Notes: generated by a model not told the origin, from the sequence alone. DNA of 64,000 nt from Methylobacterium mesophilicum (GCF_022179445.1 NZ_BPQU01000007.1:124001-188000); one strand, 5' to 3'; shown: positions 20,231 through 29,334, counted from the stretch's first letter. A program made the numbers and translations.

Positions 20231-21479
20231 GAGAGGGCGCGCGGGCGCTCGCCAGCGCGCGTTCCAGCAGTTCGGCCCGCGCCGCAGCATCTGTCGGGCA
20301 GCCGCGCTCCAGCCAGAGCGCCCGGGCCGCGGCCAATCCGCGGCCGATGGCCGGACCGGCCGAGAGGCCCGCCACCACGAGATCCGCCCCCGCGAGCGGG
20401 AAGTGCGGCGCACCACCCGCCTCGCTCATCGCGTCCAGCGCTTGCCGCGCCTGATCCGTCAGGACGGGCCGAGGCTCGCCCGCCAAGATCGTCAGCGTTT
20501 CCCGCAGGAGCGGCAGCCCATGCTCGGCCACGAGCGCCCGAGCCGTGAGCGGATCGATGTCGGCGCGACCGTGAAGGTCCGCCAGCGCGTCTGCATAGCC
20601 GCTGAGCAATGCGTGCTCCTGCTTCGACAGGCGCAGCCGGTCGCGCAGCCGGTCCGCATCGTGCCGCCCGCTGACCGAGAGCGCCGCCAGGCGCATCGCC
20701 GGCGAGAGCGCTGCGGCAACCGCCCGATTCAGGCGCCCGAGTTCGGCGGCACCGCCGGTAATCCGTTGCAGCAGCCCGGTGGCGCTCAGGATCGCGACCA
20801 TTTGGGTGCCGCCGCGGGCAGCCAACAGCTTCAGCAACTCGGCCCGGACGCGCTCGCGGGACAGCCGGTCCAGGGCGTCCCGGGCGGCGACGCAGGCGGC
20901 GAGCGCCGCATCATCGGGCGGGCCGGCGCCGAACCGGGCGTGGAAGCGGAAGAAGCGCAGGATCCGTAGGGCATCCTCGCGGATCCGGGTCCCGGGATCG
21001 CCGATGAAGCGTACCCGCCCGGCCTCCAGGTCGGCGAGACCGCCGACGGTATCGTGCAGGCGCCCGTCGGCTCCCAGTGAGAGCGCGTTGACGGTGAAGT
21101 CGCGCCGCTCGGCATCCCGGGCGAAATCGGCGCCGAACCGCACCACCGCATGGCGGCCATCGGTCTCGACATCCTCGCGCAGGGTCGTCACCTCGATGGG
21201 GCCGTCCTCGGTGACCAGGGTGATCGTGCCGTGCTCGATCCCGGTGGGTACGGCCTTGAGGCCTTGCGCCTTCCGGGCGGCGTCCATCACGGCGTCTGGC
21301 AGCAGCGTGGTCGCGAGGTCGATGTCGGCGGACGGGCTGCCCAGCAGCGCGTCGCGCACGCAACCGCCGACCAAACGCGTCTCGGCGTGCGGCACATCGA
21401 GGGCCGCGAGTGCCCGCCGCACGCCCGGCTGGCCCAGCAGGGCCGCGAGCGCACCGTGGTCGAGGGCGGCCTGGCTCAC
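20220..21479 (-). CDS. cca: CCA tRNA nucleotidyltransferase / poly(A) polymerase family protein
   Basis: A 419-residue class II nucleotidyltransferase. RLVGGCVRDALLG (GG at 38-39) and the metal-binding ADIDLATT (DID at 52-54) start the catalytic head; RRDFTVNALSL and IREDALRILRFFRFHARFG are the neck motifs of the family. It probably adds or repairs the tRNA CCA end, although PcnB-like poly(A) polymerases share this layout and the symbol is provisional. The encoded CCA on the tRNA-Pro in this window suggests repair rather than essential synthesis for that tRNA. The GTG start overlaps the DUF6111 stop (GTGA). The 3' end overlaps atpC by 11 bases. Confidence 0.88.
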   Translation of the reverse strand: MSQAALDHGALAALLGQPGVRRALAALDVPHAETRLVGGCVRDALLGSPSADIDLATTLLPDAVMDAARKAQGLKAVPTGIEHGTITLVTEDGPIEVTTLREDVETDGRHAVVRFGADFARDAERRDFTVNALSLGADGRLHDTVGGLADLEAGRVRFIGDPGTRIREDALRILRFFRFHARFGAGPPDDAALAACVAARDALDRLSRERVRAELLKLLAARGGTQMVAILSATGLLQRITGGAAELGRLNRAVAAALSPAMRLAALSVSGRHDADRLRDRLRLSKQEHALLSGYADALADLHGRADIDPLTARALVAEHGLPLLRETLTILAGEPRPVLTDQARQALDAMSEAGGAPHFPLAGADLVVAGLSAGPAIGRGLAAARALWLERGCPTDAAARAELLERALASARAPSLRA

Positions 21480-21733
21480 TTGAAGCCGCCCGGCACGAGG
21501 CGGCCGTTCTCCATATGGGTCGGCACGTAGCCGCCGGCCCTACGCTCCGAGAACAGGCCCTCGTAGACCAGCGTCCCGATGACGATGGCGAGGCCGGCGA
21601 GCACCAGGCGGACGAGGTGCGGGTCCCAGTGCACCCGGCGCAGCGGATTGCGGCCCACGAGCACCAGATAGACCATGAACAGCACGAACGGGATGAGGAA
21701 GAGGCCGAACTCTTCGATGAGGCGGCGCAGCAT
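21476..21733 (-). CDS. DUF6111-like small membrane protein
   Basis: An 85-residue protein with two membrane helices (LFLIPFVLFMVYLVLVG and LVRLVLAGLAIVIGTLVYEGLF) joined by a loop NPLRRVHWDPHLV. The C-terminal tail PTHMENGRLVPGGFK is the part I recognise from the DUF6111 proteins that accompany NUDIX and cca genes in alphaproteobacteria. Function unknown. Its stop overlaps the next gene's GTG start by four bases, and it begins 14 bases after the NUDIX gene, so it belongs to the reverse operon. Confidence 0.85.
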   Translation of the reverse strand: MLRRLIEEFGLFLIPFVLFMVYLVLVGRNPLRRVHWDPHLVRLVLAGLAIVIGTLVYEGLFSERRAGGYVPTHMENGRLVPGGFK

Positions 21734-21747
21734 GATGGTCGGTAGCC

Positions 21748-22407
21748 TTATCCCGCAGGGTGGGGGCCGGTTTCCGGGTAGAGGCGCTCCCGGAGGTTGT
21801 TCAGGATCCCGGCGGTGACGCCCCAGATCAGCCGGTCCTCGAAGGTCAGGGCATAGTACCGGCGGGTGCGTCCCTGCCAGACCCGCGCCTGCAGAACGTA
21901 CCGCTCCCGGTTCATCAGCACCGGCAACGGCACCTCGAACACGTCCGCGACCTCGGTGGGGTTCGGCGTGAAGGCGGCGTCGGACGGAACCACGCCGATC
22001 ACCGGCGTGACGAGGAACCCGGTGCCCGACAGGTAGGGGTCGAGATAGCCGAGCAGGCGGACTGATTCGGGCGCGAGCCCGATCTCCTCGTGGGCCTCCC
22101 GCAGGGCGGCGTCCGCGGGTCCGGGATCGGCCGGGTCGATCTTGCCGCCGGGCAGCGCGACCTGCCCAGAATGGTCACGCAGGTTGGCCGCCCGCTGGGT
22201 CAGGACCAGCCTCAGGCCGTCCCTCCGGAACACCACCGGCACCAGCACTGCGGCCCGCCGGTGCGGCGGCGGCGGGATCACCGCGCTCCCGTCCGGGTCG
22301 AGACTATGGTCTCCCCGGGGATTCGAGGTCGGATCGTCCGGGCCCGGTGGGTCCGGGGATAGGTGGGACGCGGCGCGGGCGAGGAATTCGGCGAGCGGGT
22401 CGCTCAC
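21748..22407 (-). CDS. NUDIX hydrolase, CoA pyrophosphatase type
   Basis: A 219-residue NUDIX protein. The box runs from LPGGKID at residue 86 to REAHEEIGL at 103-111, keeping the REXXEE metal-binding core. An LTQRAANLRDHSGQVALPGG stretch just before it is the NuCoA signature that marks CoA diphosphatases of the NudL/YeaB group, which split coenzyme A into phosphopantetheine and 3',5'-ADP. The GTG start at 22407 overlaps the DUF1285 stop by four bases (GTGA). The N-terminal 45 residues are Pro/Asp-rich and probably disordered. A much longer upstream frame is a shadow of the DUF1285 gene. Confidence 0.9.
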   Translation of the reverse strand: MSDPLAEFLARAASHLSPDPPGPDDPTSNPRGDHSLDPDGSAVIPPPPHRRAAVLVPVVFRRDGLRLVLTQRAANLRDHSGQVALPGGKIDPADPGPADAALREAHEEIGLAPESVRLLGYLDPYLSGTGFLVTPVIGVVPSDAAFTPNPTEVADVFEVPLPVLMNRERYVLQARVWQGRTRRYYALTFEDRLIWGVTAGILNNLRERLYPETGPHPAG

Positions 22408-22988
22408 GCGGCCTCGGCCGGGGCGATCCTGTGGAAGGTGCCGCCGGCCCAGAGGCCGAGCCACGGCTGCCCGTCGATCACGCGCTCCTCGGCGAGGTCC
22501 ACCAGATCGTAGGTGAGCGCGCGGGTCACCAGGGCCGAAAGTCCGCGCCGGACATGAAGATAGGGCTTCAGAGCCCCATCCGGGTCCTGCTCGAAGCGCA
22601 GGGCATGCTCGGAGTCGACGCTCACGAGATCGTCGACATTGGTCCGGAACGAGATCCGCCGGTCCTGCCCGATACCGTCCACCGCCATCTCGACGGCTAC
22701 GAAGGCGGCGTCGTCGACGGTGATGCCGACGCTCTCCACGGGGGTGACCAGCACCGTCCGCCCATCCGGCTCGCGCCGCAGGATGGAGGCGAACAGCTTC
22801 ACCATCTTCTCCCGGCGGATCGGCGAGCCGTTGTGATGCCAGGTGCCGTCCGCGGCGATGCGGATATCGATGGGGCCGCAATAGGGCGGGTTCCATGTCT
22901 CGACCGGCGGTAGCCCACGCTTAGGCAGGTCGCCCAAGGCGGCGCCGAGGCGGCTCAAGGTCGGGTCGGGGGCGGGTTCCTCACTCAT
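22404..22988 (-). CDS. DUF1285 domain protein
   Basis: A 194-residue protein that I recognise as DUF1285 from PPVETWNPPYCGPIDIRIAA, DGTWHHNGSPIRREKMVKLF and LVTPVESVGITVDDAAFVAV. The fold has two similar beta-rich halves; the function is unknown. It is the first gene of a four-gene reverse operon with the NUDIX, DUF6111 and cca genes, all joined by overlaps or a 14-base gap. ATG at 22988. This constant neighbourhood suggests a role linked to nucleotide or CoA turnover or tRNA ends, which is inference. Confidence 0.9.
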   Translation of the reverse strand: MSEEPAPDPTLSRLGAALGDLPKRGLPPVETWNPPYCGPIDIRIAADGTWHHNGSPIRREKMVKLFASILRREPDGRTVLVTPVESVGITVDDAAFVAVEMAVDGIGQDRRISFRTNVDDLVSVDSEHALRFEQDPDGALKPYLHVRRGLSALVTRALTYDLVDLAEERVIDGQPWLGLWAGGTFHRIAPAEAA

Positions 22989-23223
22989 GCCCGTTACAGA
23001 TAGCGCCTTGGGGGCCTGGCAACCACGGTTGCTTTTCCGCCTTTCGCCGCCGTCCGTCGCCTTCGTCGTTCGGGCGAGCGCCAGGACCCATTGGGCCGAG
23101 GGCTGTTGACTCCTCGTCCGCGTCCCGACGCCTGCCGGAGCGCGGGCTTCAGGATCAGGTGGCGAATGGGAAATCCGGCTTCAATCAATTCCGCGTCTGC
23201 GTTGTGTTGGCCCTTCCACGCAT

Positions 23224-24435
23224 TCAGGCCGGCCCGGCCCCCTGCGTGTTCACATAGACCGCATACAGCGACTGGCTCGCCGTCATGAACAGGCGATTCC
23301 GCTTCGGGCCGCCGAAGGTGAGGTTGCCGCAGGCCTCCGGCAGGCGGATGCGGCCGATCAGTTGGCCCTGCGGCGACCACACGGTGACGCCGTTGTAGCC
23401 GACCGCCCGGCCCGCGTTGCTCGCGACCCAGAGGTTGCCGTCGACATCGGCCCGCATGCCGTCCGGTCCGCACTTCACGCCGTCCACGACGCAATCGGAG
23501 AACAGCCGCTGGTTCGACAGCTTGGGGCCGTCCCCGACATCGAAGGCGTAGATCTCGCCCTTGCCGCCGGCTCCGGTATCGCCGGGGCCCTTCCCGGTGG
23601 AGGACAGGTAGAGTGTCTTGCGGTCTGGCGAGAAGCAAAGTCCGTTCGGATTCGGCACCTGCGCGTCCGTCAGGACCTGGTCGATCCGGCCGGTCGGGTC
23701 GATGCGGTAGAGTGCGTTGGGGAGTGCGCGTTTGCCCACGGCGATCCCGGCCGGCTGGCCGAGCCGCGGATTGATCCGGCCCTGCGGGTTCGAGGGGCCG
23801 CCCGCCTCGTCCGGCATCCCCTCGTACAGGAGACCGCCATAGGGCGGATCCGTGAACCAGTACGATCCGTCGGCGTGCTGCTCGACGTCGTTGGGTGAAT
23901 TGAACGGCTTGCCGTCGAAGCGGTCGGCCAGGATCGTGGCCGAGCCGTCGAGCTCATAGCGTACCACCCGCCGGGTGACGTGCTCGCAGGAGATCTGGCG
24001 GCCCTGGCGATCGAAGGTGTTGCCGTTCGAGTTGTTGCTGCGGCTGCGGAAGACGCCCACATGCCCGTCCTCCTCGAGCCAACGCATCTGGCGGTCGTTC
24101 GGGATGTCGCTCCAGATCAGGAAGCGGCCGAGGCTGTTCCAGGCCGGCCCCTCCGCCCAGAGTGCGCCGGTCCAGAGGCGGCGGATGGCGCTGTTTGGGA
24201 CCACGTAGGGGCCGAAGGCCGGATCGACCGTGATGACGTCGGGATCGTTGAAATAGGTGGTCGGGGCTGCACTGGGACGAAAGTCGCGGGGCGGGTTGGT
24301 CACGGTGCTGGGCGGCTCCGGCTGGCCGAGAGCCGCCGTGGTCGAGGCCAGGGCCGCGCCAGCACCGACGAGCATCGCGCGACGGGACGGCAGCGCGAGT
24401 CCAGTTCCGGCCGCGTCATTCTGCGGTTGTGACAT
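23224..24435 (-). CDS. SMP-30/gluconolactonase family protein, Tat-exported
   Basis: A 403-residue beta-propeller lactonase. The N-terminus SRRAMLVGAGAALASTTAALG is a twin-arginine-type signal, so it should act in the periplasm. Propeller landmarks include LWAEGPAWNSLGRFLIWSDI, SNGNTFDRQGRQISCEHVTRR, NSPNDVEQHADGSYWFTDPPYG, NPNGLCFSPDRKTLYLSSTG and CGPDGMRADVDGNLWVAS; the Glu, Asn and Asp ligands of the single metal ion are in these loops. Likely substrates are sugar lactones or related esters. It is a single gene; the sugar uptake operon is some distance away. Confidence 0.9.
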   Translation of the reverse strand: MSQPQNDAAGTGLALPSRRAMLVGAGAALASTTAALGQPEPPSTVTNPPRDFRPSAAPTTYFNDPDVITVDPAFGPYVVPNSAIRRLWTGALWAEGPAWNSLGRFLIWSDIPNDRQMRWLEEDGHVGVFRSRSNNSNGNTFDRQGRQISCEHVTRRVVRYELDGSATILADRFDGKPFNSPNDVEQHADGSYWFTDPPYGGLLYEGMPDEAGGPSNPQGRINPRLGQPAGIAVGKRALPNALYRIDPTGRIDQVLTDAQVPNPNGLCFSPDRKTLYLSSTGKGPGDTGAGGKGEIYAFDVGDGPKLSNQRLFSDCVVDGVKCGPDGMRADVDGNLWVASNAGRAVGYNGVTVWSPQGQLIGRIRLPEACGNLTFGGPKRNRLFMTASQSLYAVYVNTQGAGPA

Positions 24436-24514
24436 GGCAATCCTCCCCGTATGCCGACCGATCGTCGATCTAACTCTTGCCGATCTCGGCAGTATGACTG
24501 GGACCGTGGTTCGA

Positions 24515-24940
24515 TCAACCGGGCTTGCGTCGCAGGATCTTCCAAACGCCGTCCGCTGTCGCCACGAGGCGCGTGCCCTGGCGAACCTCTCCGCGCATGA
24601 ACACCAGGGAGCCGGTGCGTTTCACCACCCCGGGATGCACGGTGAGCCAGTCGCCGAGGCGGCCGACATCGACGAACTTCATCTCGAGCTGGATCGTGAC
24701 GCAGTTGGCGCCGTCGGCGGCCCGCATCGCTGTCTCGCCCAGGGCGCGGTCGGCAAAGCTCATCAGCATGCCGCCATGGACCACGCCGATCAGGTTGGCG
24801 TGCTTCTGCTCCGCACGGAACGCGTAGGCGCCGTCCGCGGCGCGGATATGGAGGGGGCCGACGTGGGCGATGAAGCCCGCATCCTCCACCAACGCCCAGC
24901 CCTCGGATGCAGGATCGATGGGTGTCGGGTCAATCGCCAT
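24515..24940 (-). CDS. PaaI family thioesterase (hotdog fold)
   Basis: A 141-residue hotdog-fold acyl-CoA thioesterase. HANLIGVVHGGMLMSFADRALGE contains the HGG motif and catalytic Asp of the PaaI group; TIQLEMKFVDVGRLGDWL is the matching central strand. It probably releases short or aromatic acyl groups from CoA. Two starts are possible: the ATG at 24940 (used) or a GTG at 24991 that overlaps the hrpB stop as GTGA and would add 17 residues by translational coupling. It follows hrpB on the same strand. Confidence 0.88.
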   Translation of the reverse strand: MAIDPTPIDPASEGWALVEDAGFIAHVGPLHIRAADGAYAFRAEQKHANLIGVVHGGMLMSFADRALGETAMRAADGANCVTIQLEMKFVDVGRLGDWLTVHPGVVKRTGSLVFMRGEVRQGTRLVATADGVWKILRRKPG

Positions 24941-24987
24941 CGGGTCTCGTCCATCTCGTCGTTGACGGGCATCGGGCTTGCCGAAGC

Positions 24988-27444
24988 TCACGTGCCGCGG
25001 GGCTTGGCGCGCCGGGTCGGCGCCTCGGCCAGCGGGTCTTCCGGCCAGGGATGGCGCAGGTAGCGCCCGCGCATCTCAGCGCGCACCGCCGCCCAGGAAC
25101 CGCGCCAGAAGCCCGGCAGATCCCGGGTGATCTGAATCGGGCGATGTGCCGGCGACAACAGGTGCAGCACGAGGGGCCGGCCGCCCGCGGTGGGATGGCG
25201 GTCCAGGCCGAACAATTCCTGCACCCGGACCGCCAGCACAGGCTCGGCCTCGGTGTAGTCGATCGGGATGCGCGAGCCGGTCGGCACCTCGACATGGGTC
25301 GGCGCCTCCGAATCCAGGCGGCTGCGAAGTTGCCAGGGCAGCAGGCCCTGGAGGGCGCCGCCGAGGTCGTCCGGGGTGATCGCCGCGAGGGAATTGCGTC
25401 CGACGAGCGCCGGCGCCAGCCAAGCTGCGGCACTCGCCCCGAGGGCGGCGTCGGAGAGATCCGGCCACGTCGTATCGCCCTCGGCGGCATGTAGGAACTG
25501 CACCCGGGCCCGCCATTGCGACAGGGCCGGCGTCCAGGGCAGGCGGTCGAGTCCGAGGCCGACAAGGCCGCGGGCGAGAATCTCGGCGGACGCGATCTCG
25601 GCCGGGACAGTCAGCGGCCGCTCGCCGAGGCTGACCGCACCCAGGCGCCGGACCGCTCTGGCGCGCAGAGCGGCGGCCTGCGGATCGAAGGTGACCTCGG
25701 TGCGCGCCTCGATCCGGTCGGCGAACAGCCGCTCGATCGCGTCGGCACCGATGGCCGCCGCCGCCAGGATGCGGGCGTTGCCGGCGGCGCCGGCCAAGTC
25801 GGCGATGACCACGAAGGTCTCCCGGGCGAGCGGACTCGCCGGGTCGAGTCGGCCGGCGCGGCCGCTGGCCATCACGAACTCGCCCTCCCGTCCCCGGGCG
25901 CGGGCGACCCGGTCCGGATAGGCCAGGGCGAGCAGCAGGCCGGCGGTGCTATAAGCGTCCGTCTGCGGCCCGCCCGCGATCCGAGCCCAGTTCTGGGCCA
26001 GGCGGCGCATATCCGCGGCCCGGGCGCCGCGGTCCCTGCGGAAGCGCTCGACCCGCTCGTCGAGGTCGATGCCGTCGCCGCCCAGCCCACGCTCGACCAG
26101 AACCGCCGCGAGATCCGCGGCGGCGCGGGCGTGGCCGGTTCCGGCCGCCACCGTCACCATCCGGGCGAGCCGGGGCGGCAGCGGCAGGGCGCGCAATCGC
26201 GTGCCGACCTCGGTCAGGCGACCGTCGGCGTCGAGCGCCCCGAGGGCGGCCAGCATGGTGCGGGCCTCCGTGAGCGCCGGGGCGGGCGGCGGATCCAGGA
26301 AGGCAAGCGTGCCCGGGTCGGTCACGCCCCAGGCGGCACAGTCGAGCAGCATTCCGGCGAGGTCCGCGGACAGGATCTCCGGACGGGTGAACGGTTCCAG
26401 CGCATTGGTGCCGGCCTCCGACCACAGCCGCCAGCACAGACCCGGCTCGGTCCGCCCGGCCCGCCCCCGGCGCTGGTCCACCGAGGCCCGCGACGCCCGG
26501 GCGGTGACCAGCCGGGTCAGGCCGAGCCCCGGCTCGTAGACCGGCACGCGGGCCAAGCCGGAATCGACCACGATCCGGACGCCCTCGATGGTCAGCGAGG
26601 TCTCGGCGATGCTGGTGGCCAGCACGACCTTCCGGGTACCGGCCGGCGCCGGCGCGACGGCGCGGTCCTGCTCGGCCGGGGTGAGCGCTCCGTAGAGCGG
26701 GGCGAGCTGGACTTCCGGCCCGACCTTGTCGGCCAGGAGGTCGTGGGTGCGGCGGATCTCGGCTTGTCCCGGCAGGAACACCAGCACCGAACCCGGGTCG
26801 GCCCGGAGCGCGCGCAGCGTGACCTCGGCCACCGAATCCTCGATCCGCCGGTTCGGGTCGCGCTCGGCGTACCGGGTCTCCACCGGGAAAGCCCGGCCCT
26901 CGGACGCGACCACGGGGGCGTCGCCGAGCAGCCGCGCGACGCGGGCGCCATCCAGGGTCGCGGACATGACCAGGATCCGCAGATCCTCACGCAAACCGCC
27001 CTGCGCGTCGCACGCGAAGGCCAAGCCCAGATCGGCGTCGAGGGACCGCTCGTGGAACTCGTCGAACAGCACCGCGCCGATGCCCGCGAGTTCCGGGTCT
27101 TCGAGGATCATGCGGGTGAACACGCCCTCGGTCACGACCTCGATCCGGGTCCGCGCCGAAATCTTCGAACCGAGCCGCACCCGCAGGCCGACCCGTTCGC
27201 CGACCGGCTCGCCCAGGGTCTGCGCCATCCGGGCGGCGGCGGCTCGGGCCGCCAGGCGGCGCGGCTCCAGGAGGATGATCTTGCGTCCCTCAAGCCAGGG
27301 GGCGTCGAGCAGGTCGAGGGGGACGCGCGTGGTCTTGCCGGCGCCGGGGGGCGCCACCAGGACGGCGGCATTCCGGGCGGATAGCACCCGACGCAGTTCG
27401 GGGAGTGCGGCCTCGATCGGCAGCGCGGAGGTTGGACCGGCCAT
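24988..27444 (-). CDS. hrpB: ATP-dependent helicase HrpB
   Basis: An 818-residue DEAH-box helicase. Motif I is GAGKTT (34-39), the DEAH-type motif II is DEFH (128-131), motif III SAT follows, and motif VI is QRRGRAGR. The C-terminal HrpB domain ends with LPGFWRGSWAAVRAEMRGRY then HPWPEDPLAEAP, the characteristic family tail. HrpB is a putative RNA helicase of unclear role, usually dispensable. ATG at 27444. The downstream thioesterase gene overlaps or follows closely. Confidence 0.94.
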   Translation of the reverse strand: MAGPTSALPIEAALPELRRVLSARNAAVLVAPPGAGKTTRVPLDLLDAPWLEGRKIILLEPRRLAARAAAARMAQTLGEPVGERVGLRVRLGSKISARTRIEVVTEGVFTRMILEDPELAGIGAVLFDEFHERSLDADLGLAFACDAQGGLREDLRILVMSATLDGARVARLLGDAPVVASEGRAFPVETRYAERDPNRRIEDSVAEVTLRALRADPGSVLVFLPGQAEIRRTHDLLADKVGPEVQLAPLYGALTPAEQDRAVAPAPAGTRKVVLATSIAETSLTIEGVRIVVDSGLARVPVYEPGLGLTRLVTARASRASVDQRRGRAGRTEPGLCWRLWSEAGTNALEPFTRPEILSADLAGMLLDCAAWGVTDPGTLAFLDPPPAPALTEARTMLAALGALDADGRLTEVGTRLRALPLPPRLARMVTVAAGTGHARAAADLAAVLVERGLGGDGIDLDERVERFRRDRGARAADMRRLAQNWARIAGGPQTDAYSTAGLLLALAYPDRVARARGREGEFVMASGRAGRLDPASPLARETFVVIADLAGAAGNARILAAAAIGADAIERLFADRIEARTEVTFDPQAAALRARAVRRLGAVSLGERPLTVPAEIASAEILARGLVGLGLDRLPWTPALSQWRARVQFLHAAEGDTTWPDLSDAALGASAAAWLAPALVGRNSLAAITPDDLGGALQGLLPWQLRSRLDSEAPTHVEVPTGSRIPIDYTEAEPVLAVRVQELFGLDRHPTAGGRPLVLHLLSPAHRPIQITRDLPGFWRGSWAAVRAEMRGRYLRHPWPEDPLAEAPTRRAKPRGT

Positions 27445-27597
27445 CGCCTCCGCTGATGGCCCGGTCCGGCGCGGGGCGCAACCGCCCGGCGCTCACACGT
27501 GACGCCGAGGCGCGATCGACACCGATCGGCCGCCCCCTGCCCTGGCCGGCGCCGCAGGCAGGGGTGAACGTACGCGCAACGATCCGGGAGTGAAACG

Positions 27598-28224
27598 ATG
27601 CGCATCCGCCCCGCCGCCCGCGCCCTGGCGCTCGCGGCCCTGTTCCCCACCCTCTCGATCGCGGCCGAGGAGCGCCTGCCGACCATTCCGCCGCAGGCTT
27701 ATACGCCTGAGCAGAGGCAGGCCGCCGAGGCGTTCGAGCAGGCCCGCGGCAAGCCGCCGTTCGGCCCTTTCCAGCCGCTGATGCACTCGCCCGAGGTGAT
27801 GACCTTCGCCCGCGCGATGGGCGACTACCTGCGCTTCAAACCGAAGATCGGCACGACGCTGTCGGAACTGGTGATCCTGCTCACGGCCCGGCGCTGGACG
27901 CAGGATTACGAGTGGTATGTCCACGCACCCATCGCCGAGAAGGCCGGCATCGCCCCGGAGATCGTCGCGGCGATCCGCGATGGGCGCCGGCCGGCCCGGA
28001 TGAGCGAGGACGAGACGATCGTGTACGACTTCACGACCGAACTGCAGGATACCCGGCGCGTCTCGGATGCGACCTACGCCCAGGCCGAGGCTCGGTTCGG
28101 GAACCCTGGTATTGTCGATCTGGCCGCCATCTCGGGTTACTACACCTTGCTCGCCATGGATCTGAACACGGCGCGCTACCCGATTCCCCAGGACGGCGAG
28201 CGCCTCCCGCGCCTTCCGGAATGA
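27598..28224 (+). CDS. carboxymuconolactone decarboxylase family protein, exported
   Basis: A 208-residue protein with a clear signal peptide (MRIRPAARALALAALFPTLSIAA). The mature part is a CMD/AhpD-like helical bundle: LGTT-type IGTTLSELVILLTARRW, YEWYVHAPIAEKAGI and ISGYYTLLAMDLN. The CXXC pair of AhpD is missing, so peroxidase activity is unlikely; a decarboxylase-like or hydrolytic role is unproven. The ATG at 27598 follows GGGAGTGAAACG. It is a single gene divergent from hrpB. Confidence 0.85.
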   Translation: MRIRPAARALALAALFPTLSIAAEERLPTIPPQAYTPEQRQAAEAFEQARGKPPFGPFQPLMHSPEVMTFARAMGDYLRFKPKIGTTLSELVILLTARRWTQDYEWYVHAPIAEKAGIAPEIVAAIRDGRRPARMSEDETIVYDFTTELQDTRRVSDATYAQAEARFGNPGIVDLAAISGYYTLLAMDLNTARYPIPQDGERLPRLPE

Positions 28225-28230
28225 ACAGGG

Positions 28231-28271
28231 TTCTCCACAGCGCCCGGGCATCCTGATCCCCGTTATCCACA
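28231..28271. promoter_or_regulatory. two DnaA-box-like sequences
   Basis: TTATCCACA (28263-28271) matches the classical DnaA box exactly, and TTCTCCACA (28231-28239) differs by one base; they are direct repeats 32 bases apart between the end of the CMD gene and a small hypothetical gene. No dnaA, dnaN or AT-rich unwinding region is nearby, so this is not an obvious origin. Confidence 0.35.
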
Positions 28272-28373
28272 GGGTTTGCCCAGGCTCATGACCGTGCTCC
28301 TCTTGGCGTTGACGAAGCGTTAACCCTTATGAATTGTTCTCTCTTCGTTCCAGGGCGTGACGAAGGAGCCCCG

Positions 28374-28607
28374 ATGCTGTCCCAGGCGCTTGCCGCACAG
28401 AAGGACCATGCCTGCCCGGTCGACGCGATCAGCCGCGCCTATCTCGGCTTTGCCGGCGGCGATGCCGGCATCGCGCTCCGCTGCGCCATCGCCGACGCCC
28501 TGTCCGACCTGATGGATGCCGAGCGCCGGACGCGCGAGCGCAGCCGCCTGATCTCGCGCGGCTACGTCCGAGAGGCGCCGATGATCACCGCGGAGGCTGA
28601 AAGCTGA
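28374..28607 (+). CDS. small hypothetical protein
   Basis: A 77-residue, probably soluble and helical protein (MLSQALAAQKDHACPVDAIS then DALSDLMDAERRTRERSRLI). The ATG at 28374 has an ideal AAGGAG at 7-base spacing; a longer frame from 28329 ignores this site. No family recognised. The upstream 150 bases hold two DnaA-box-like sequences and an AT-richer stretch with a TTGACG. Confidence 0.65.
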   Translation: MLSQALAAQKDHACPVDAISRAYLGFAGGDAGIALRCAIADALSDLMDAERRTRERSRLISRGYVREAPMITAEAES

Positions 28608-28714
28608 ACGTTGGCTGCAGCCGGACTTCAGCGCCGATGCAGCGACGCCGAGGCATTCTGTCCTCCGTGATCGGGATCGCCCCGGTGATCCCGCGCTTCA
28701 TTCGGAGTCAGATC

Positions 28715-29101
28715 ATGAAACGGATCGCTGTGCTTTCGGCCGCCGCGCTGATCGGCGCGGGGACCCTCGCATCCACGGCCGCCGAGGCGCGCGGCGGTGG
28801 TGCCGTCGTGGCCGGGATCATCGGTGGCTTGGCGGCCGGCGCCCTGATCGGTGCGGCTGCCCAGGCCGCGCCGGGGTACGGCCACGCGTACGGCATCCAG
28901 GAGGAGGGCTACGGGCCGATCCCCGTGGTGGTCCGGCCGCGCCCGATCTACCGCGCCTACGACGCCGTCGAGCCGGTCTACGCCACGCGGCGCGTTGTCA
29001 CCTACGAGCGCGTCCCGGTGGGCTACGGTCACCGCCGCTGGCGAGACGAGGCGGATTGCGACGACGAAGGCGGCTACGGTCGGTACGACCGCGGCTGGTG
29101 A
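28715..29101 (+). CDS. exported protein with glycine-zipper segment
   Basis: A 128-residue secreted protein. The signal peptide is MKRIAVLSAAALIGAGTLASTAAEA; directly after it comes a glycine-zipper stretch, GGAVVAGIIGGLAAGALIG, which often inserts in or binds membranes. The rest is rich in Tyr, Arg, Gly and Pro (YGPIPVVVRPRPIYRAYDAV), and the end is GGYGRYDRGW. The ATG at 28715 has CGGAG upstream. Function unknown; such proteins are common in Hyphomicrobiales envelopes. Confidence 0.78.
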   Translation: MKRIAVLSAAALIGAGTLASTAAEARGGGAVVAGIIGGLAAGALIGAAAQAAPGYGHAYGIQEEGYGPIPVVVRPRPIYRAYDAVEPVYATRRVVTYERVPVGYGHRRWRDEADCDDEGGYGRYDRGW

Positions 29102-29334
29102 GGATGGGACGGTGCGACGATCCCGGCGGGCGACCCTGACGGTGATGTCGGGATCGTTTCGTGTGCAATGGCATCGGAATGGTCTCGTCCCGCTCGGTCG
29201 GCCGTCTACGATGGCGCTTGGTCCGGAAACGCGACGCAGGGCACTACTGCGCCGCGGTCGCGTACCCGATCGCGGGCGGGTCGGGTACGATCACCGACTC
29301 AATCCGGACTGATCCAAACGGCATCGGCGATTCC

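Noticed and set aside
28231-28271. Possible replication origin at the DnaA-box-like pairs
   Set aside because: Only two boxes per site, no AT-rich unwinding region and no dnaA, dnaN, hemE or parAB neighbours.
28309-28337. TTGACG followed by AT-rich sequence before the 77-residue hypothetical gene
   Set aside because: The -10 position (AATTGT or GAATTG) is a poor match; not strong enough for a promoter call.
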